Counted from the stretch's first letter, positions 46,671 through 56,545 are shown. The stretch is DNA of 64,000 nt from an uncultured Saccharospirillaceae bacterium (GCA_947499545.1 CANMOZ010000006.1:1-64000); one strand, 5' to 3'. The notes: a model not told the origin generated them from the letters alone. Translations and numbers: made by a program.

Positions 46671-47315
46671 CTAGGCAGTAAGTCGTTGAATTAACAAACG
46701 TTTTAGCTCAGTCAGCCGGCCATGGAAAAAATGAGAGGCTCCTGGCATTTCAATAACATCAAGAGGTGGATATACCGAATCTAACCAGTGGTAAACATCT
46801 TCGGGCGGCACCACCTCATCAGCATCGCTAACGATAATAGTACTTGGATAATCAGCCGGAAATAGGTCGCCAAAATCAAAATTGTGTACGGGCGGCGCCA
46901 CTACAACCAAATGCGCCAGTCTCGACTTTTCATCTTGAGCCAACTGATGTGCCAAGCTTGATGCAATGAAAGAACCAAAAGAAAACCCCGCAAGGTAAAA
47001 CCGCTCAATCCCGTGTTCTTGCTGAAGCCAATCTAAACAAGCCCTAGCATCCTTAACCTCACCTACTCCAGAAGCGTACTCCCCATCGCTAGCACCTACT
47101 CCCCTAAAATTAAACTTCAGGCTAGGCACCCCCAAATCACCAAAGGTTCTGACTAAGGTTGACACCACTTTGTTGTGCATGGTCCCATCAAAGAGTGGGT
47201 GTGGGTGACAAACAAGGGCTGCTGCATCAGTTGGCAGGTCAATGCCTACTTCATTCCAAACAGCTTCAATGTTTCCAGCAGGGCCAGAAAGATAAATCGG
47301 CGTTGTTTTTACCAT
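46671..47315 (-). CDS. Alpha/beta hydrolase (dienelactone-hydrolase-like)
   Basis: 214 aa single-domain cytosolic hydrolase. The nucleophile elbow is GFSFGSFIA (Ser), with VCHPHPLFDGTMHNKVVSTL near the start (typical of this small family), FRGVGASDG, DADEVVPPEDV for the acid and PGASHFFHGRL for the His. It resembles predicted CocE/NonD-type or dienelactone-hydrolase-type esterases; the substrate is unknown. It is divergent from zapG. Confidence 0.88.
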   Translation of the reverse strand: MVKTTPIYLSGPAGNIEAVWNEVGIDLPTDAAALVCHPHPLFDGTMHNKVVSTLVRTFGDLGVPSLKFNFRGVGASDGEYASGVGEVKDARACLDWLQQEHGIERFYLAGFSFGSFIASSLAHQLAQDEKSRLAHLVVVAPPVHNFDFGDLFPADYPSTIIVSDADEVVPPEDVYHWLDSVYPPLDVIEMPGASHFFHGRLTELKRLLIQRLTA

Positions 47316-47436
47316 GTATTAGTTGCTTTTTTGGTCAGTGTTTCGTTAAATGCAGTGGTATATGATACGGGATCCCAAGCAAACATTCACCACTGGGTTC
47401 TTACGAATAAGAAAGCATAACTTCATTGGGGGTAAG

Positions 47437-47778
47437 ATGAGTCTTGAGTGGGTAACCAGCTTCCTGACCTTCTTTTTGGGCATAGGACTAGGCGTGCTCG
47501 TACAGCGCTACTGGTTAGATAAGACCAGCAGAGCCGCTCTTTTAGAGTCAGAGTTAACCAAAGTCAGGCACGAGTATCTTGAATTGGTTAAACGCATTGA
47601 GAATCACCGCAACGAATCGCTCGAGTTAATTAAGGATTTCAAATCTCAATCAGATAGGATTTCTGAACATTTTGAAAGCCTTTCTATTGAAGAAATGCAT
47701 GCGCTTCCTGGCCCTCTCACGCAAAAAACAAATAGCTCGAAAGAGCATCGACGCGAAATGTCAGAAGAGGCCCTTTAA
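47437..47778 (+). CDS. zapG: ZapG/YhcB cell division and envelope factor
   Basis: 113 aa from the ATG at 47437 (GGGGGT upstream). One N-terminal membrane anchor (FLTFFLGIGLGVLVQRYW), then a coiled coil (about 30-85, LESELTKVRHEYLELVKRIENHRNESLELI), the layout of YhcB (DUF1043). In E. coli this protein ties envelope synthesis to cell division. Family assignment rests on size and layout, the MSLEW start and the anchor motif. Confidence 0.85.
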   Translation: MSLEWVTSFLTFFLGIGLGVLVQRYWLDKTSRAALLESELTKVRHEYLELVKRIENHRNESLELIKDFKSQSDRISEHFESLSIEEMHALPGPLTQKTNSSKEHRREMSEEAL

Positions 47779-47916
47779 TCCCTTTCGTATCCTACAGTTG
47801 GTAACGGAATGGTTGGGTCTGCAACCAGCTGATGGCTTAACACTTCAAAATTGAATCCTATCAATAAGGCCCTAGACTTAACTTAAATTCAGGTTACGTT
47901 AAAGTGTTGCCCCCTG

Positions 47917-48945
47917 ATGAAGATAAAGTTGCTCATTATTGGCGTTATCTTACTTCTTGCAGGTCTACCCCTGTCTTTGGGAATCACTTATTTATCTCAA
48001 GAAGCACGCAATGTGCACCGAAACGAAATCGCAAACCAATTACAAGCTTTATCCAACATAGCCAAAAAACGCATTCTCGCTGTGGTAGATCGAGTCAATG
48101 ATAATACTGCGCTTGTCGCAAGCCGTACCCAACTGAGAAAGTCACTTCATCTGTGGAACGAGACCAAAGACAGCGCTGCGTTGAATCGAATTGAAAGGAT
48201 ATTGTTAGACGCAACTGCGGGTTTGAATAAGGTTTCGATTATAAGCCTTTTTGATTCAGAAGGTGCTTTGATCACAAGCACGTCAAAAGATCCTACTCGG
48301 ACACAAATTGATACTTCGATTCCATCTTATAAAACGGAAGTGAGCTTATTCTCTAGGAAAGATAAGTTATACCTGTCTGCAAAAGCTCCCCTTATCCTAG
48401 ACAGTAAAATCCTAGGGTATATCTGGGTAAACTATTTTGCCGATTTTCTTATCGATATGGTTAATGACCACTCTGGCTTAGGAACAACTGGGGAATGGTT
48501 GTTTGCCGTTCGAGATGAAAACGGTGATGCATTATTTGCTGTTCCCCTGAAATATGATCGTAAAGCAGCGTTTAATCGCAAAGTCAGTAAAGAAAGATTT
48601 GACGTACCCATAACCCAAGCGTTATTGGGTAATGAGATCATTATGGACATGGCCCCTGATTATCTTGAAAAGCCGGTTTTGGCGTCAACTCGCTACATTC
48701 CCTCGGTTGACTGGGGGTTAGTGGCCAAAATAAATGAGTCCGAAATCAGCAGTATTGTAAGCAATACTTATCATCTGCATTTGAAGTTAGGCGTTCTCAT
48801 TCTACTCAGCGCGCTATTTATTGGCGCCATTATAGGTTGGATCTTTTGTACCCTATTCAGGGGAAGGGAAGCCCTCCCCCCCTCAGAATTAGAAGCCGAA
48901 TCAAACACAAATTTAACGCTCGTCAAAGAGCAGGCAAACTCATAG
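47917..48945 (+). CDS. Orphan dCache sensor protein, membrane-anchored, no output domain
   Basis: 342 aa. Helix 1 at residues 3-24, a periplasmic dCache-type domain (about 30-285; GTTGEWLFAVRDENGDALFAVPL and KPVLASTRYIPSVDWGLVAKI are its usual end), helix 2 at about 292-314, and then only about 28 polar residues. In kinases and cyclases this Cache segment is followed by HAMP or PAS and an effector; here there is none. The stop overlaps the stop of the converging gene by 6 bp. It may signal through a partner or just bind a ligand. Not clearly a broken gene: the reading frame is clean. Confidence 0.75.
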   Translation: MKIKLLIIGVILLLAGLPLSLGITYLSQEARNVHRNEIANQLQALSNIAKKRILAVVDRVNDNTALVASRTQLRKSLHLWNETKDSAALNRIERILLDATAGLNKVSIISLFDSEGALITSTSKDPTRTQIDTSIPSYKTEVSLFSRKDKLYLSAKAPLILDSKILGYIWVNYFADFLIDMVNDHSGLGTTGEWLFAVRDENGDALFAVPLKYDRKAAFNRKVSKERFDVPITQALLGNEIIMDMAPDYLEKPVLASTRYIPSVDWGLVAKINESEISSIVSNTYHLHLKLGVLILLSALFIGAIIGWIFCTLFRGREALPPSELEAESNTNLTLVKEQANS

Positions 48946-51762
48946 TTCAAGGTTGAAATACAGCCCCAGCTCAGACTCTCCCCCTTCACTTAAACCTTTT
49001 GCATAGTAAGCGTCTATTGGGAGTACCAAGTTATACCCGAGGCTGAGTTCGAAATTAACGCCAGCCCCTACTGCCTCTCGACCCGTCCATGCATTATCTT
49101 TATTAAAATCACCCACGGCTCCATATTCGTAGAATAAATTGGGTGACACCTTAACTAAACCTAGGGGTACAATGATCCAAGTCCTTTCAATATCCCAGCC
49201 AGGAAACTGCCAACTGGCCCTTCCAAACGTCAGCTCTTCACCATTCACTGGTTTGTTTGGATAACCTCTTAATTTAAACTTATCACGATCAAACTCAAAT
49301 GGGTCCAATGAAGCAAAGACTTCCGAGGTGCTGCCCCCAAGTTGATATCTAGGGGCATCAGGGTCTGCTACCGCGTAATAACCTTTTAAATGTAACCCAT
49401 GATACTCAAATGGTTGGAAGTTCCACCCAAGGTCTATTTGCTGCCTATATCCTGAAAAGTTCGTATTCTCCAGCAAATGTCGATCCTCGAGCTTGTATTG
49501 AACAAACCCACCTTTTACTTTCCCTGCACTGTGTAAATACCCTTTGGTATTACTCCATCTAATACCATAACCCGTTAAATTATCATTAAACTTTATTTTA
49601 CTACGCTGCCCCTTGGGAACGATTGTCGTTTGATTCCAAATCCCAACAATTCTCGTTTCCAGCCGATGATTTAACCTAACCCATGGCCACCTTAAAAATA
49701 GCTGAGCATCTAGATCATCTTGATAATCTATTAGACTGCCATCTTCACCAAGGATTCTATCATGGGAAATAAGACCACCCAGTTTCCCATCAAAGGTATA
49801 ACTGGCAGACACATGGACATCATCTTTTTTCCCTTCAGATGCAACACCAAAAAAGTAACTATGGTTTTCTAAAGCATCTTGACCAGTAACGGATACACCC
49901 AATTCAGATTCGGTTCCAAAGAAAGACCAGGTTGTTGGCATCATTGAGTACAATGGGTTGTAATCATATTGCTGACCATTCTGAGTATTAAGCTGAGATG
50001 AACGAATATTTTCTTGATGTCCAGGATCGTCAATAGAAATCGATGTTGACGGTGTGTTTTTATATTCATCAGCGGCAAAATGAACAACCTGAAAACCTTG
50101 CTGATCATACAGCAGGGCTACCAGATCATGTCGACTTTCTCTCATACGAGCTGAAAACAATCCCGTATGGCTTTCCTTAATTAGTTTGGTATCACCAGTT
50201 GTCAAGTCCATGACAAAAAGGTCAAAATACCCACCATTGCTCTTTGTAAATAATACAGCATTCCCATGATCGACATACTGCGGTGTTTGCTCAATATCAA
50301 AGGAGTTTGTCACATATTGCCAGCCTGAAGCTTTCCAAGCATCATTAAAAACCAGTTCCGCTAGGTCCCAACGAGAACTGTTCTTCAACATCACACTTGC
50401 AATCATTCGCCTACGCTTGGATGACCAGGAAAATGCACCCACCACATCCCCGGCTTTCCCTTCCCAAAGTTTTTTTTGCTGGTTAGACTTAACATTAAAC
50501 AACTCGACAAAAGGTCGTCCGCCTTCATACCGCACCCATAAAACGTGCTTATCATCGACCCACTCAAAGTGTTGTAATCGTTTACATTCCGTTATACGCG
50601 TTTCTGATTCTCCGTCCCAACGATATAAATCGTAGTAAAGTTGGTCTTCGGTGCAGTACTCTAAGCGCCTATACCATATCCCCTTAGCGGGGCCTTCACG
50701 CAATTGAGCGGCTCCGTTCGTTGTAAATAATGTATTAATTTCCTTCTGCTTATTTACGGAAACCACTTGCTGAGGGTTAATGCCATCATTCTGCAAATAA
50801 GCTATTTCACCTGAACGTAAAAAAATAGGAGATTGATGTCGATGACTGTCTGATAGACCAGAAAAGCGCTGATCATCGGCAGCAAAATGTCTTGAACCCA
50901 TAGAGCGGAACTCAGCTTTCAAGTACTGTTCAAATTCCAACCACAGGTCCGATAAAGAGTAACCAAAAATTTTGGAGGTATCTCGACTAAGTAAGTAAGG
51001 GATAATATTGTCGCTATATTCTTCAACCCAATCGTAAATACGCTTTTCTCCAAACTTATCCTCCAAAAATCGGAAAAAATACACACCATACAAATAAGCC
51101 TGGTTAAGCGGCCATTCACGCGATGATACGGAGACCTGACTCAGAGGTTTTAAACCGGTTCTCACTTCCTCTCGCATCATCATTTGGAAATAATCACTTT
51201 GGCCCCGCCCAATGCCAAGCTGTTCATTTGTTTCTATATGCGTAGCTAATCCTTCTGTTAACCATCGTGGTGTGAACAAATTTGGGAACAGAAAGAGATT
51301 CCTTCCAAAAAACATTCTTAAATTGTTGGGTACTCGCTCAGCTTTGTCTGTGTGGAAGATATGCACCAACTCATGTCGGATTAAGATTTGCATCCAGCTT
51401 TGAAAATCCTGAAGTTCGCCATCAATAGGAGGGGTTAAATACAAATTAACTAAATTATAAGGTACAGGACGTGCCCACCCATTCGGATCATCAAAGTCAT
51501 CGTTCAAAACCAAGTGGATCTTACTCTTTGGTATCCACTGAAATGCTTTCGAGAGGTGTTCATACTCTTGTTCAGCTATTTTGGCTGTTTGTCTAACCCA
51601 GGGACGGTTGTAATCGACAAAATGAATTTTAAAGTGATCCGTTTCAAAGGTTTGCCAATTCATCCACGGGTCTAAGGCACAAACGGGCAATGCAAAAATA
51701 CTTAACTGCAATAAAAGGAATAATCGTATTCCAAACGAGCAAATATTCAAATGAAACCCCAT
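48940..51762 (-). CDS. Exported metalloprotease with beta-propeller and outer membrane barrel
   Basis: 940 aa. Signal peptide (about 1-29, LLLQLSIFALPVCALD). Residues 35-290 form a gluzincin-type zinc protease: H130-E-L-V-H134 and the third ligand E170 in WLTEGLATHIE. Residues about 300-600 hold TolB/PD40-like blades (FLRSGEIAYLQN, FDIEQTPQYVDHGNAVLF, GGYFDLFVMDLTTGD). Residues about 640-940 are a strand-rich, Omp85/surface-antigen-like barrel ending in YFNLEL. The likely place is the outer membrane with the protease in the periplasm. Substrate unknown. It may act in envelope protein turnover. Confidence 0.8.
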   Translation of the reverse strand: MGFHLNICSFGIRLFLLLQLSIFALPVCALDPWMNWQTFETDHFKIHFVDYNRPWVRQTAKIAEQEYEHLSKAFQWIPKSKIHLVLNDDFDDPNGWARPVPYNLVNLYLTPPIDGELQDFQSWMQILIRHELVHIFHTDKAERVPNNLRMFFGRNLFLFPNLFTPRWLTEGLATHIETNEQLGIGRGQSDYFQMMMREEVRTGLKPLSQVSVSSREWPLNQAYLYGVYFFRFLEDKFGEKRIYDWVEEYSDNIIPYLLSRDTSKIFGYSLSDLWLEFEQYLKAEFRSMGSRHFAADDQRFSGLSDSHRHQSPIFLRSGEIAYLQNDGINPQQVVSVNKQKEINTLFTTNGAAQLREGPAKGIWYRRLEYCTEDQLYYDLYRWDGESETRITECKRLQHFEWVDDKHVLWVRYEGGRPFVELFNVKSNQQKKLWEGKAGDVVGAFSWSSKRRRMIASVMLKNSSRWDLAELVFNDAWKASGWQYVTNSFDIEQTPQYVDHGNAVLFTKSNGGYFDLFVMDLTTGDTKLIKESHTGLFSARMRESRHDLVALLYDQQGFQVVHFAADEYKNTPSTSISIDDPGHQENIRSSQLNTQNGQQYDYNPLYSMMPTTWSFFGTESELGVSVTGQDALENHSYFFGVASEGKKDDVHVSASYTFDGKLGGLISHDRILGEDGSLIDYQDDLDAQLFLRWPWVRLNHRLETRIVGIWNQTTIVPKGQRSKIKFNDNLTGYGIRWSNTKGYLHSAGKVKGGFVQYKLEDRHLLENTNFSGYRQQIDLGWNFQPFEYHGLHLKGYYAVADPDAPRYQLGGSTSEVFASLDPFEFDRDKFKLRGYPNKPVNGEELTFGRASWQFPGWDIERTWIIVPLGLVKVSPNLFYEYGAVGDFNKDNAWTGREAVGAGVNFELSLGYNLVLPIDAYYAKGLSEGGESELGLYFNLEL

Positions 51763-51786
51763 ACTATTCTAACAAGCCATCCATTT

Positions 51787-52578
51787 TTAACGTAAAGCTG
51801 ATTTATCTTCATCTCGAAGAAAAACCATCTGTTGTTCACTTGATGCTGATGCATCGAATTGATAACCATCCCAATTGAACGCTTGCAAATCTTTCAGTGA
51901 AGGTTGATCCAAACTGAGTAGATAGTTTGCCATTCGACCTCGTGCTTTCTTTGCATAAAAACTTATAACTTTGTATTGACCACCTTTCTGATCTTTGAAA
52001 ACTGGAGTAATGGTCGGTTGACTCAATTGCTTAAAGTTGACTGCCTTTGAATATTCATTCGAAGCCAGGTTAACAACAAGTTGAGAGCCGGTTAGTTTCA
52101 AATCTTCTTGAACCATCTCTGTAATGGTATCACCCCAAAAACGGTACAGGTCTTTACCTCTATTATTCTCAAGTTTGGTACCCATTTCGAGTCGGTAAGG
52201 CAATATCAAGTCCATTGGCCTCAATAGCCCATATAAGCCAGAGAGAATCCTTATGGACGATTGGGCTTGATTGACTTGATGCGGAGATAATTCACTTGCG
52301 TTCAGGCCCGCGTAAACATCCCCATTGAATGTATATAGTGCAGGTCTTGCAACAGGTTGAACCAATGGCAATGACCACTGCTGATACCGCTCAACGTTTA
52401 AAACAGCCAGCTTATGACTTAATTTCATTAACTCTGCTAATTCTTCTGGTGATTTGGATTTTAATTGGTCTACCAAGCAACAGCTGTCTTCTAACAAACG
52501 GGGCTCAGTGACTGATGGGTAGTCAGGATACCCACTTTCTAAGTCTAGGTTTTTTGCTGGGGAGAGCAGTATTAACAT
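51787..52578 (-). CDS. yaaA: Peroxide stress protein YaaA
   Basis: 263 aa from the ATG at 52578 (MLILLSPAKNLDLESG). The YaaA/DUF328 pattern is clear: SGLYGLLRPMDLILPYRLEMGTKL, NLASNEYSKAV, YKVISFYAKKARGRMANYLL. In E. coli the protein lowers free intracellular iron under peroxide stress and binds DNA. A TTG-started form adds four residues. It is divergent from nhaC. Confidence 0.95.
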   Translation of the reverse strand: MLILLSPAKNLDLESGYPDYPSVTEPRLLEDSCCLVDQLKSKSPEELAELMKLSHKLAVLNVERYQQWSLPLVQPVARPALYTFNGDVYAGLNASELSPHQVNQAQSSIRILSGLYGLLRPMDLILPYRLEMGTKLENNRGKDLYRFWGDTITEMVQEDLKLTGSQLVVNLASNEYSKAVNFKQLSQPTITPVFKDQKGGQYKVISFYAKKARGRMANYLLSLDQPSLKDLQAFNWDGYQFDASASSEQQMVFLRDEDKSALR

Positions 52579-52698
52579 CTTTAAACTCAACTCACTTCAA
52601 GTAAGAAATGCCTCTAGAGTGTATGGAAGTCCTTAGCATCAGAAAAGTCCTATTGCAGCGGAATTGGGCTTTAGGCATCAACCAGAAAGACTCAAACC

Positions 52699-52749
52699 GC
52701 CCAAGATTCATCAAAAGACGACTATTTTTTACTTTTTGATCATTTGGGC
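52699..52749. repeat. Imperfect hairpin in the yaaA/nhaC intergenic region
   Basis: GCCCAA-n5-ATCAAAA (52699-52716) can pair with TTTTGAT-n3-TTGGGC (52734-52749) around a T-rich loop. It sits 67 bp before nhaC. A regulatory role is a guess. Confidence 0.3.
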
Positions 52750-52815
52750 TTGTAGCAAGAGCGCCAAATGGGTTAAATCCGGTTCACATTTTTGTAATGA
52801 TGAGAGCTGGCTCAC

Positions 52816-54309
52816 ATGAAGCAAGATTCTATGCGCACACCGACGGTGTTCGACGCACTGATTCCTCTAATTTTTTTAGCCGTCTTATTGGCAGCATCGG
52901 TATATTACTTCGGTGACAGCAGCTCAGGAGGCGCTAACCAAATAGCCCTTCTACTAGCAGCCTGTGTGGCAGGAATCGTGGGTTTAAAAAACGGTCATAG
53001 CTGGAAAGAAATTGAAGCTGGGATGATCCGCGGGATCTCACTTTCTTTTAGTGCAGTCCTCATTCTGCTGGCTGTGGGAGCACTCATTGGCACTTGGATT
53101 CTTTCAGGTACCGTCCCAACATTGATTTACTTAGGCCTTAAGTTACTGTCTCCCAGTATTTTTTATGCTGCAAGCTGCTTGCTATGCGCCGTAGTTGCTT
53201 TAAGTATTGGCAGCTCTTGGACAGTAGCGGGTACGTTAGGCATTGGCCTGATGGGCATTGCTACGGGTTTACAGATGGATCCAGCTATTACCGCAGGCGC
53301 CATCATTTCAGGCGCCTACTTTGGCGATAAAATGTCCCCGCTCTCAGAAACAACGAATATGGCATCAGCTGTTGGCGGAAGTGATCTATTTGAACACATT
53401 CGACATATGACCTACACCACCCTTCCCAGCTTTATCATTGCCTTAGTTATTTTTGCGTTTATTGGTTTCAATGCTCAGGAATCAGCGACCCCTGAAAGCA
53501 TTAACTCCGTATTAAGTATTTTAGAAGCACAATTTAACCTTGCATGGTACCTTTTACTTCCCGTTGTATTGCTGCTTGCCCTTGCAGCCAGAAAAATCCC
53601 TGCTTTCCCTAGCATCCTTATTGGCGCGCTAGTTGGTGCTGTATTCGCCATCATTTTCCAACCCAACATCATTATTGCTTATGTCGGTGCTGATGAATCA
53701 CTCACAACAGCGGAGATTCTTGGCAAGGGAGTATGGATGACACTTTATGATGGTTACTCTGCAAGTACCGGCAATGAAGTGCTTGATAGCCTGCTTTCCC
53801 GCGGTGGCATGGGCAACGTTCTCACAACGGTATGGTTGATTATTTGCGCCATGGCATTCGGGGGGGTGCTCGAAAGCACAGGCCTCTTGAAAGCGTTGAT
53901 AACCAAAGCTGTCTCAGGTATTGAGCGCGTTGGTAGTCTGATTACTGCCACTCTGGTGACTTGCTTGGGTGTCAATGTGGCAGCAGCAGATCAATATGTT
54001 GCTGTCATCCTACCTGGCCGCATGTTCAAAGACGCCTTTGATGAGCGTGGTTTAGCGCCGGTTAATTTATCTAGGGCATTGGAAGATGCAGGAACCGTTA
54101 CGTCGGCCCTCATCCCTTGGAATACCTGCGGGGCCTACATGTCTGCAACCTTAGGAATCGCCACTTGGACCTACGCCCCTTATGCTTTCTTCAACTGGTT
54201 GATGCCGATCATGGCTATCCTATTTGCCTATACCGGCTTTAAAATTCTGTACGTGGAAAAAAAGCAGCAAGCTGAGGTACTTCCAACAGAACCTCAGCCA
54301 GCTCAATAG
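52816..54309 (+). CDS. nhaC: Na+/H+ antiporter NhaC family
   Basis: 497 aa with about 11-12 membrane helices. NhaC hallmarks: GALIGTWILSGTVPTLIYLGLKLLSP, GSSWTVAGTLGIGLMGIA, GAYFGDKMSPLSETTNMASAVGG and NTCGAYMSATLGI. Exports Na+ in exchange for H+ and fits a salty habitat with the NAGGN genes. A cytosolic tail of about 17 polar residues ends the protein. A terminator-like hairpin follows. Confidence 0.94.
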   Translation: MKQDSMRTPTVFDALIPLIFLAVLLAASVYYFGDSSSGGANQIALLLAACVAGIVGLKNGHSWKEIEAGMIRGISLSFSAVLILLAVGALIGTWILSGTVPTLIYLGLKLLSPSIFYAASCLLCAVVALSIGSSWTVAGTLGIGLMGIATGLQMDPAITAGAIISGAYFGDKMSPLSETTNMASAVGGSDLFEHIRHMTYTTLPSFIIALVIFAFIGFNAQESATPESINSVLSILEAQFNLAWYLLLPVVLLLALAARKIPAFPSILIGALVGAVFAIIFQPNIIIAYVGADESLTTAEILGKGVWMTLYDGYSASTGNEVLDSLLSRGGMGNVLTTVWLIICAMAFGGVLESTGLLKALITKAVSGIERVGSLITATLVTCLGVNVAAADQYVAVILPGRMFKDAFDERGLAPVNLSRALEDAGTVTSALIPWNTCGAYMSATLGIATWTYAPYAFFNWLMPIMAILFAYTGFKILYVEKKQQAEVLPTEPQPAQ

Positions 54310-54322
54310 CACTCTCCCCTAT

Positions 54323-54384
54323 CTTTCATTCAGACCATGGACTCGTCTGTCCCGGTCTGAATGGTGAAAGAAGCCCCGTTTTTC
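54323..54384 (+). terminator. Terminator after nhaC
   Basis: CTTTCATTCAGACC (54323-54336) pairs with GGTCTGAATGGTGAAAG (54354-54370) with a small bulge, followed 8 bp later by TTTTT. A long, stable hairpin 14 bp after the stop. Confidence 0.6.
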
Positions 54385-54541
54385 TCCCTAGACAGAAAGC
54401 ACCTCCAACTTTGAATACCCTAGACTGGAGGTAATAGTTCACTTTACTGGATATAAGTCGGCGATTTATAGATGACATTGCTGTAAGCAAGCTCTAAAAT
54501 CGCGTCGTCGTATTCGGCCGACTCCGGGAAAAGGATGCTCA

Positions 54542-55903
54542 ATGTCCCCAAACTCAGGTTCTCATCAGGCTCAACAGCCCATTAAGCACCTTCGACAAGC
54601 GTTGGAGTCAGGCGCCCTTTCCCAAGTGCAGCGCATCTTAAATCAAACACTGAAGCCAGTAGATGTCGCTCATTTAATCGAATCATCCACCCCCAGTGTA
54701 CGTGAGCTTTTATGGGAGCTGTTGGATGCAGAGAACTCAGGTGAAGTTCTTCAATACCTAAGCGAGGAAGTTCAAGCCAGCTTCTTAACGCGTATGAGCG
54801 CGGAAGAAATGGCCAATGCGCTGTCAGATCTGGATACAGATGATGTCGCCGACTTGCTTCAACACCTACCGGACCAGGTGATCCAAGAAGTTTTAACTTC
54901 TATGGACAGCCAAGATCGCGAGCGCATTGAATCTATTCTGGCTTACCCAGAAGACAGCGCTGGCGGCTTGATGAACACCGACACCATCACCGTCAGGCCC
55001 GACATATCTCTCGACGTCGTCTTCCGATTCTTAAGACGTCACCAGAAACTTCCTGACATGATGGATAATCTTTTAGTGGTCAATCGGCGAGACGAGTTTG
55101 TAGGCATACTGCCGATGAATCGAATGCTGGCCAGTGACCCCAATGTAACTGTTCGAGAAATCATGGTAACCGAAGTCGTTGCCATTAATGCCGAGCTACC
55201 AGAGACAGAGGTAGCCAAGCTATTCGAACGCCATGACTTAGTATCAGCACCGGTTGTGAACGAGCACGGGAAACTCCTCGGTCGTATTACGATTGATGAC
55301 GTGGTTGATGTTATCCGGGAGGAAGCCGACCATAGCATCATGAGTCGAGCGGGCTTGGATGAAGAAGAAGACACCTTTGCCCCCATATTCAGATCGGCTC
55401 GGCGACGAGCTGTTTGGCTTGGAATCAACTTAGTCACGGCTTTTATCGCGGCAGGTGTCATGGGGCTCTTCGAGGCCACATTGCAACAGCAGGTGGCTTT
55501 GGCCATTCTGTCCCCAGTAGTTGCCAGCATGGGCGGCATCGCCGGCAGTCAAACCTTGACCTTGGCTATTCGTGGTATAGCCATAGGACACATTGGTAAA
55601 GGTAATGTGCCTTGGTTCTTGAACCGAGAATTTTTTGTCGGCTTACTTAATGGTCTGCTGTGGGCATTAGTCATTGCTGGCGTGACTTTAGTTTGGTTTA
55701 AAGACCTCACAATAGCAGGCGTTATTGCTGCTGCCATTGTTATCAACCTTAGTATTGCGGTCATTGCTGGTGGCACCCTCCCCCTCGTTCTCAAACGGTT
55801 TGGAATTGACCCAGCATTAGCAGGAGGGGTTATTCTGACAACGATTACCGATGTCGTTGGTTTCTTTGCCTTTTTAGGGCTTGCAACCCTTATGCTATTT
55901 TGA
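54542..55903 (+). CDS. mgtE: Magnesium transporter MgtE
   Basis: 453 aa Mg2+ channel. N-terminal MgtE_N superhelix (about 20-130: LDTDDVADLLQHLPDQVIQEVL), two CBS domains (about 135-265; PEDSAGGLMNTDTITVRPD, IMVTEVVAINAELPETEVAKLFERHDLVSAPVV), a plug helix, and five membrane helices (about 285-450) with the pore pattern SPVVASMGGIAGSQTLTLAIRGIA and TTITDVVGFFAFLGLA. Full length. Cytosolic Mg2+ on the N-terminal domains should close the channel. Confidence 0.96.
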   Translation: MSPNSGSHQAQQPIKHLRQALESGALSQVQRILNQTLKPVDVAHLIESSTPSVRELLWELLDAENSGEVLQYLSEEVQASFLTRMSAEEMANALSDLDTDDVADLLQHLPDQVIQEVLTSMDSQDRERIESILAYPEDSAGGLMNTDTITVRPDISLDVVFRFLRRHQKLPDMMDNLLVVNRRDEFVGILPMNRMLASDPNVTVREIMVTEVVAINAELPETEVAKLFERHDLVSAPVVNEHGKLLGRITIDDVVDVIREEADHSIMSRAGLDEEEDTFAPIFRSARRRAVWLGINLVTAFIAAGVMGLFEATLQQQVALAILSPVVASMGGIAGSQTLTLAIRGIAIGHIGKGNVPWFLNREFFVGLLNGLLWALVIAGVTLVWFKDLTIAGVIAAAIVINLSIAVIAGGTLPLVLKRFGIDPALAGGVILTTITDVVGFFAFLGLATLMLF

Positions 55904-55963
55904 TCGCATTGATTCAATGAAGCCGATCACAACCCATTACTCTATTGACGAGATCTACATTTC

Positions 55964-56533
55964 ATGAGCAATTCAAAAGACACCGAACACCAACCGGATG
56001 AAGATTGGATCAGCAAAAGCCAAGTAAAAAAAGAAATGCATGATTTGCAATCACTGGGAGAGCGTCTGTGCCAGCTCTCGACTGAAAAGCGAAAAGGTTT
56101 ACCTGTTGGCGAGTTAATGCAAGCGGCTTTTGAAGAGTACGATCGTATTAAATCAAAAGAAGCTCGACGTCGACATATTCAGTATATTGGCAAGTTGATG
56201 CGTACTGAAGACATTGATCTGTTGCAAAAATCAATGGATTTACTAGACCCTAACAGTGACTTGCAAGGCCAATTAACCAATCAAGCAGAACAGTGGCGTT
56301 TACGATTTCTTGGTGATGACAGTAAAAACCAGATAACAGCTTTTCTTACTCAACACCCAAATGCAGATGCACAGCTGCTTCGTCAATTACTAAGAAATGC
56401 CAACAGTGAATCCAAAAAACTCTCCAACGAAAATAACTTAGGCCTTGATCAATTAGCCGCTCAAACCAAATCAGGGAAAAAGTTGTTTAAACTCTTACGG
56501 CAAGCTCTCGTTGATGATATGAAAGGTATTTAA
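55964..56533 (+). CDS. darP: Ribosome biogenesis factor DarP (YjgA)
   Basis: 189 aa, highly charged, no membrane segment. DUF615 pattern: WISKSQVKKEMHDLQSLGERLCQLS, EYDRIKSKEARRRHIQYIGKLMR, and the C-terminal GKKLFKLLRQAL. Binds late 50S precursors in E. coli. It starts 60 bp after mgtE. Confidence 0.94.
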   Translation: MSNSKDTEHQPDEDWISKSQVKKEMHDLQSLGERLCQLSTEKRKGLPVGELMQAAFEEYDRIKSKEARRRHIQYIGKLMRTEDIDLLQKSMDLLDPNSDLQGQLTNQAEQWRLRFLGDDSKNQITAFLTQHPNADAQLLRQLLRNANSESKKLSNENNLGLDQLAAQTKSGKKLFKLLRQALVDDMKGI

Positions 56534-56545
56534 ATCCTAAGAGCC

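Noticed and set aside
54401-54432. ACCTCCA...TGGAGGT inverted repeat upstream of mgtE as an Mg2+ riboswitch
   Set aside because: Only 7 bp with an 18-nt loop; none of the conserved M-box blocks are present.
55039-55917. Long antisense open frames (166 and 122 aa) opposite mgtE
   Set aside because: Composition is that of a mirror frame of the membrane gene; no RBS and no family resemblance.
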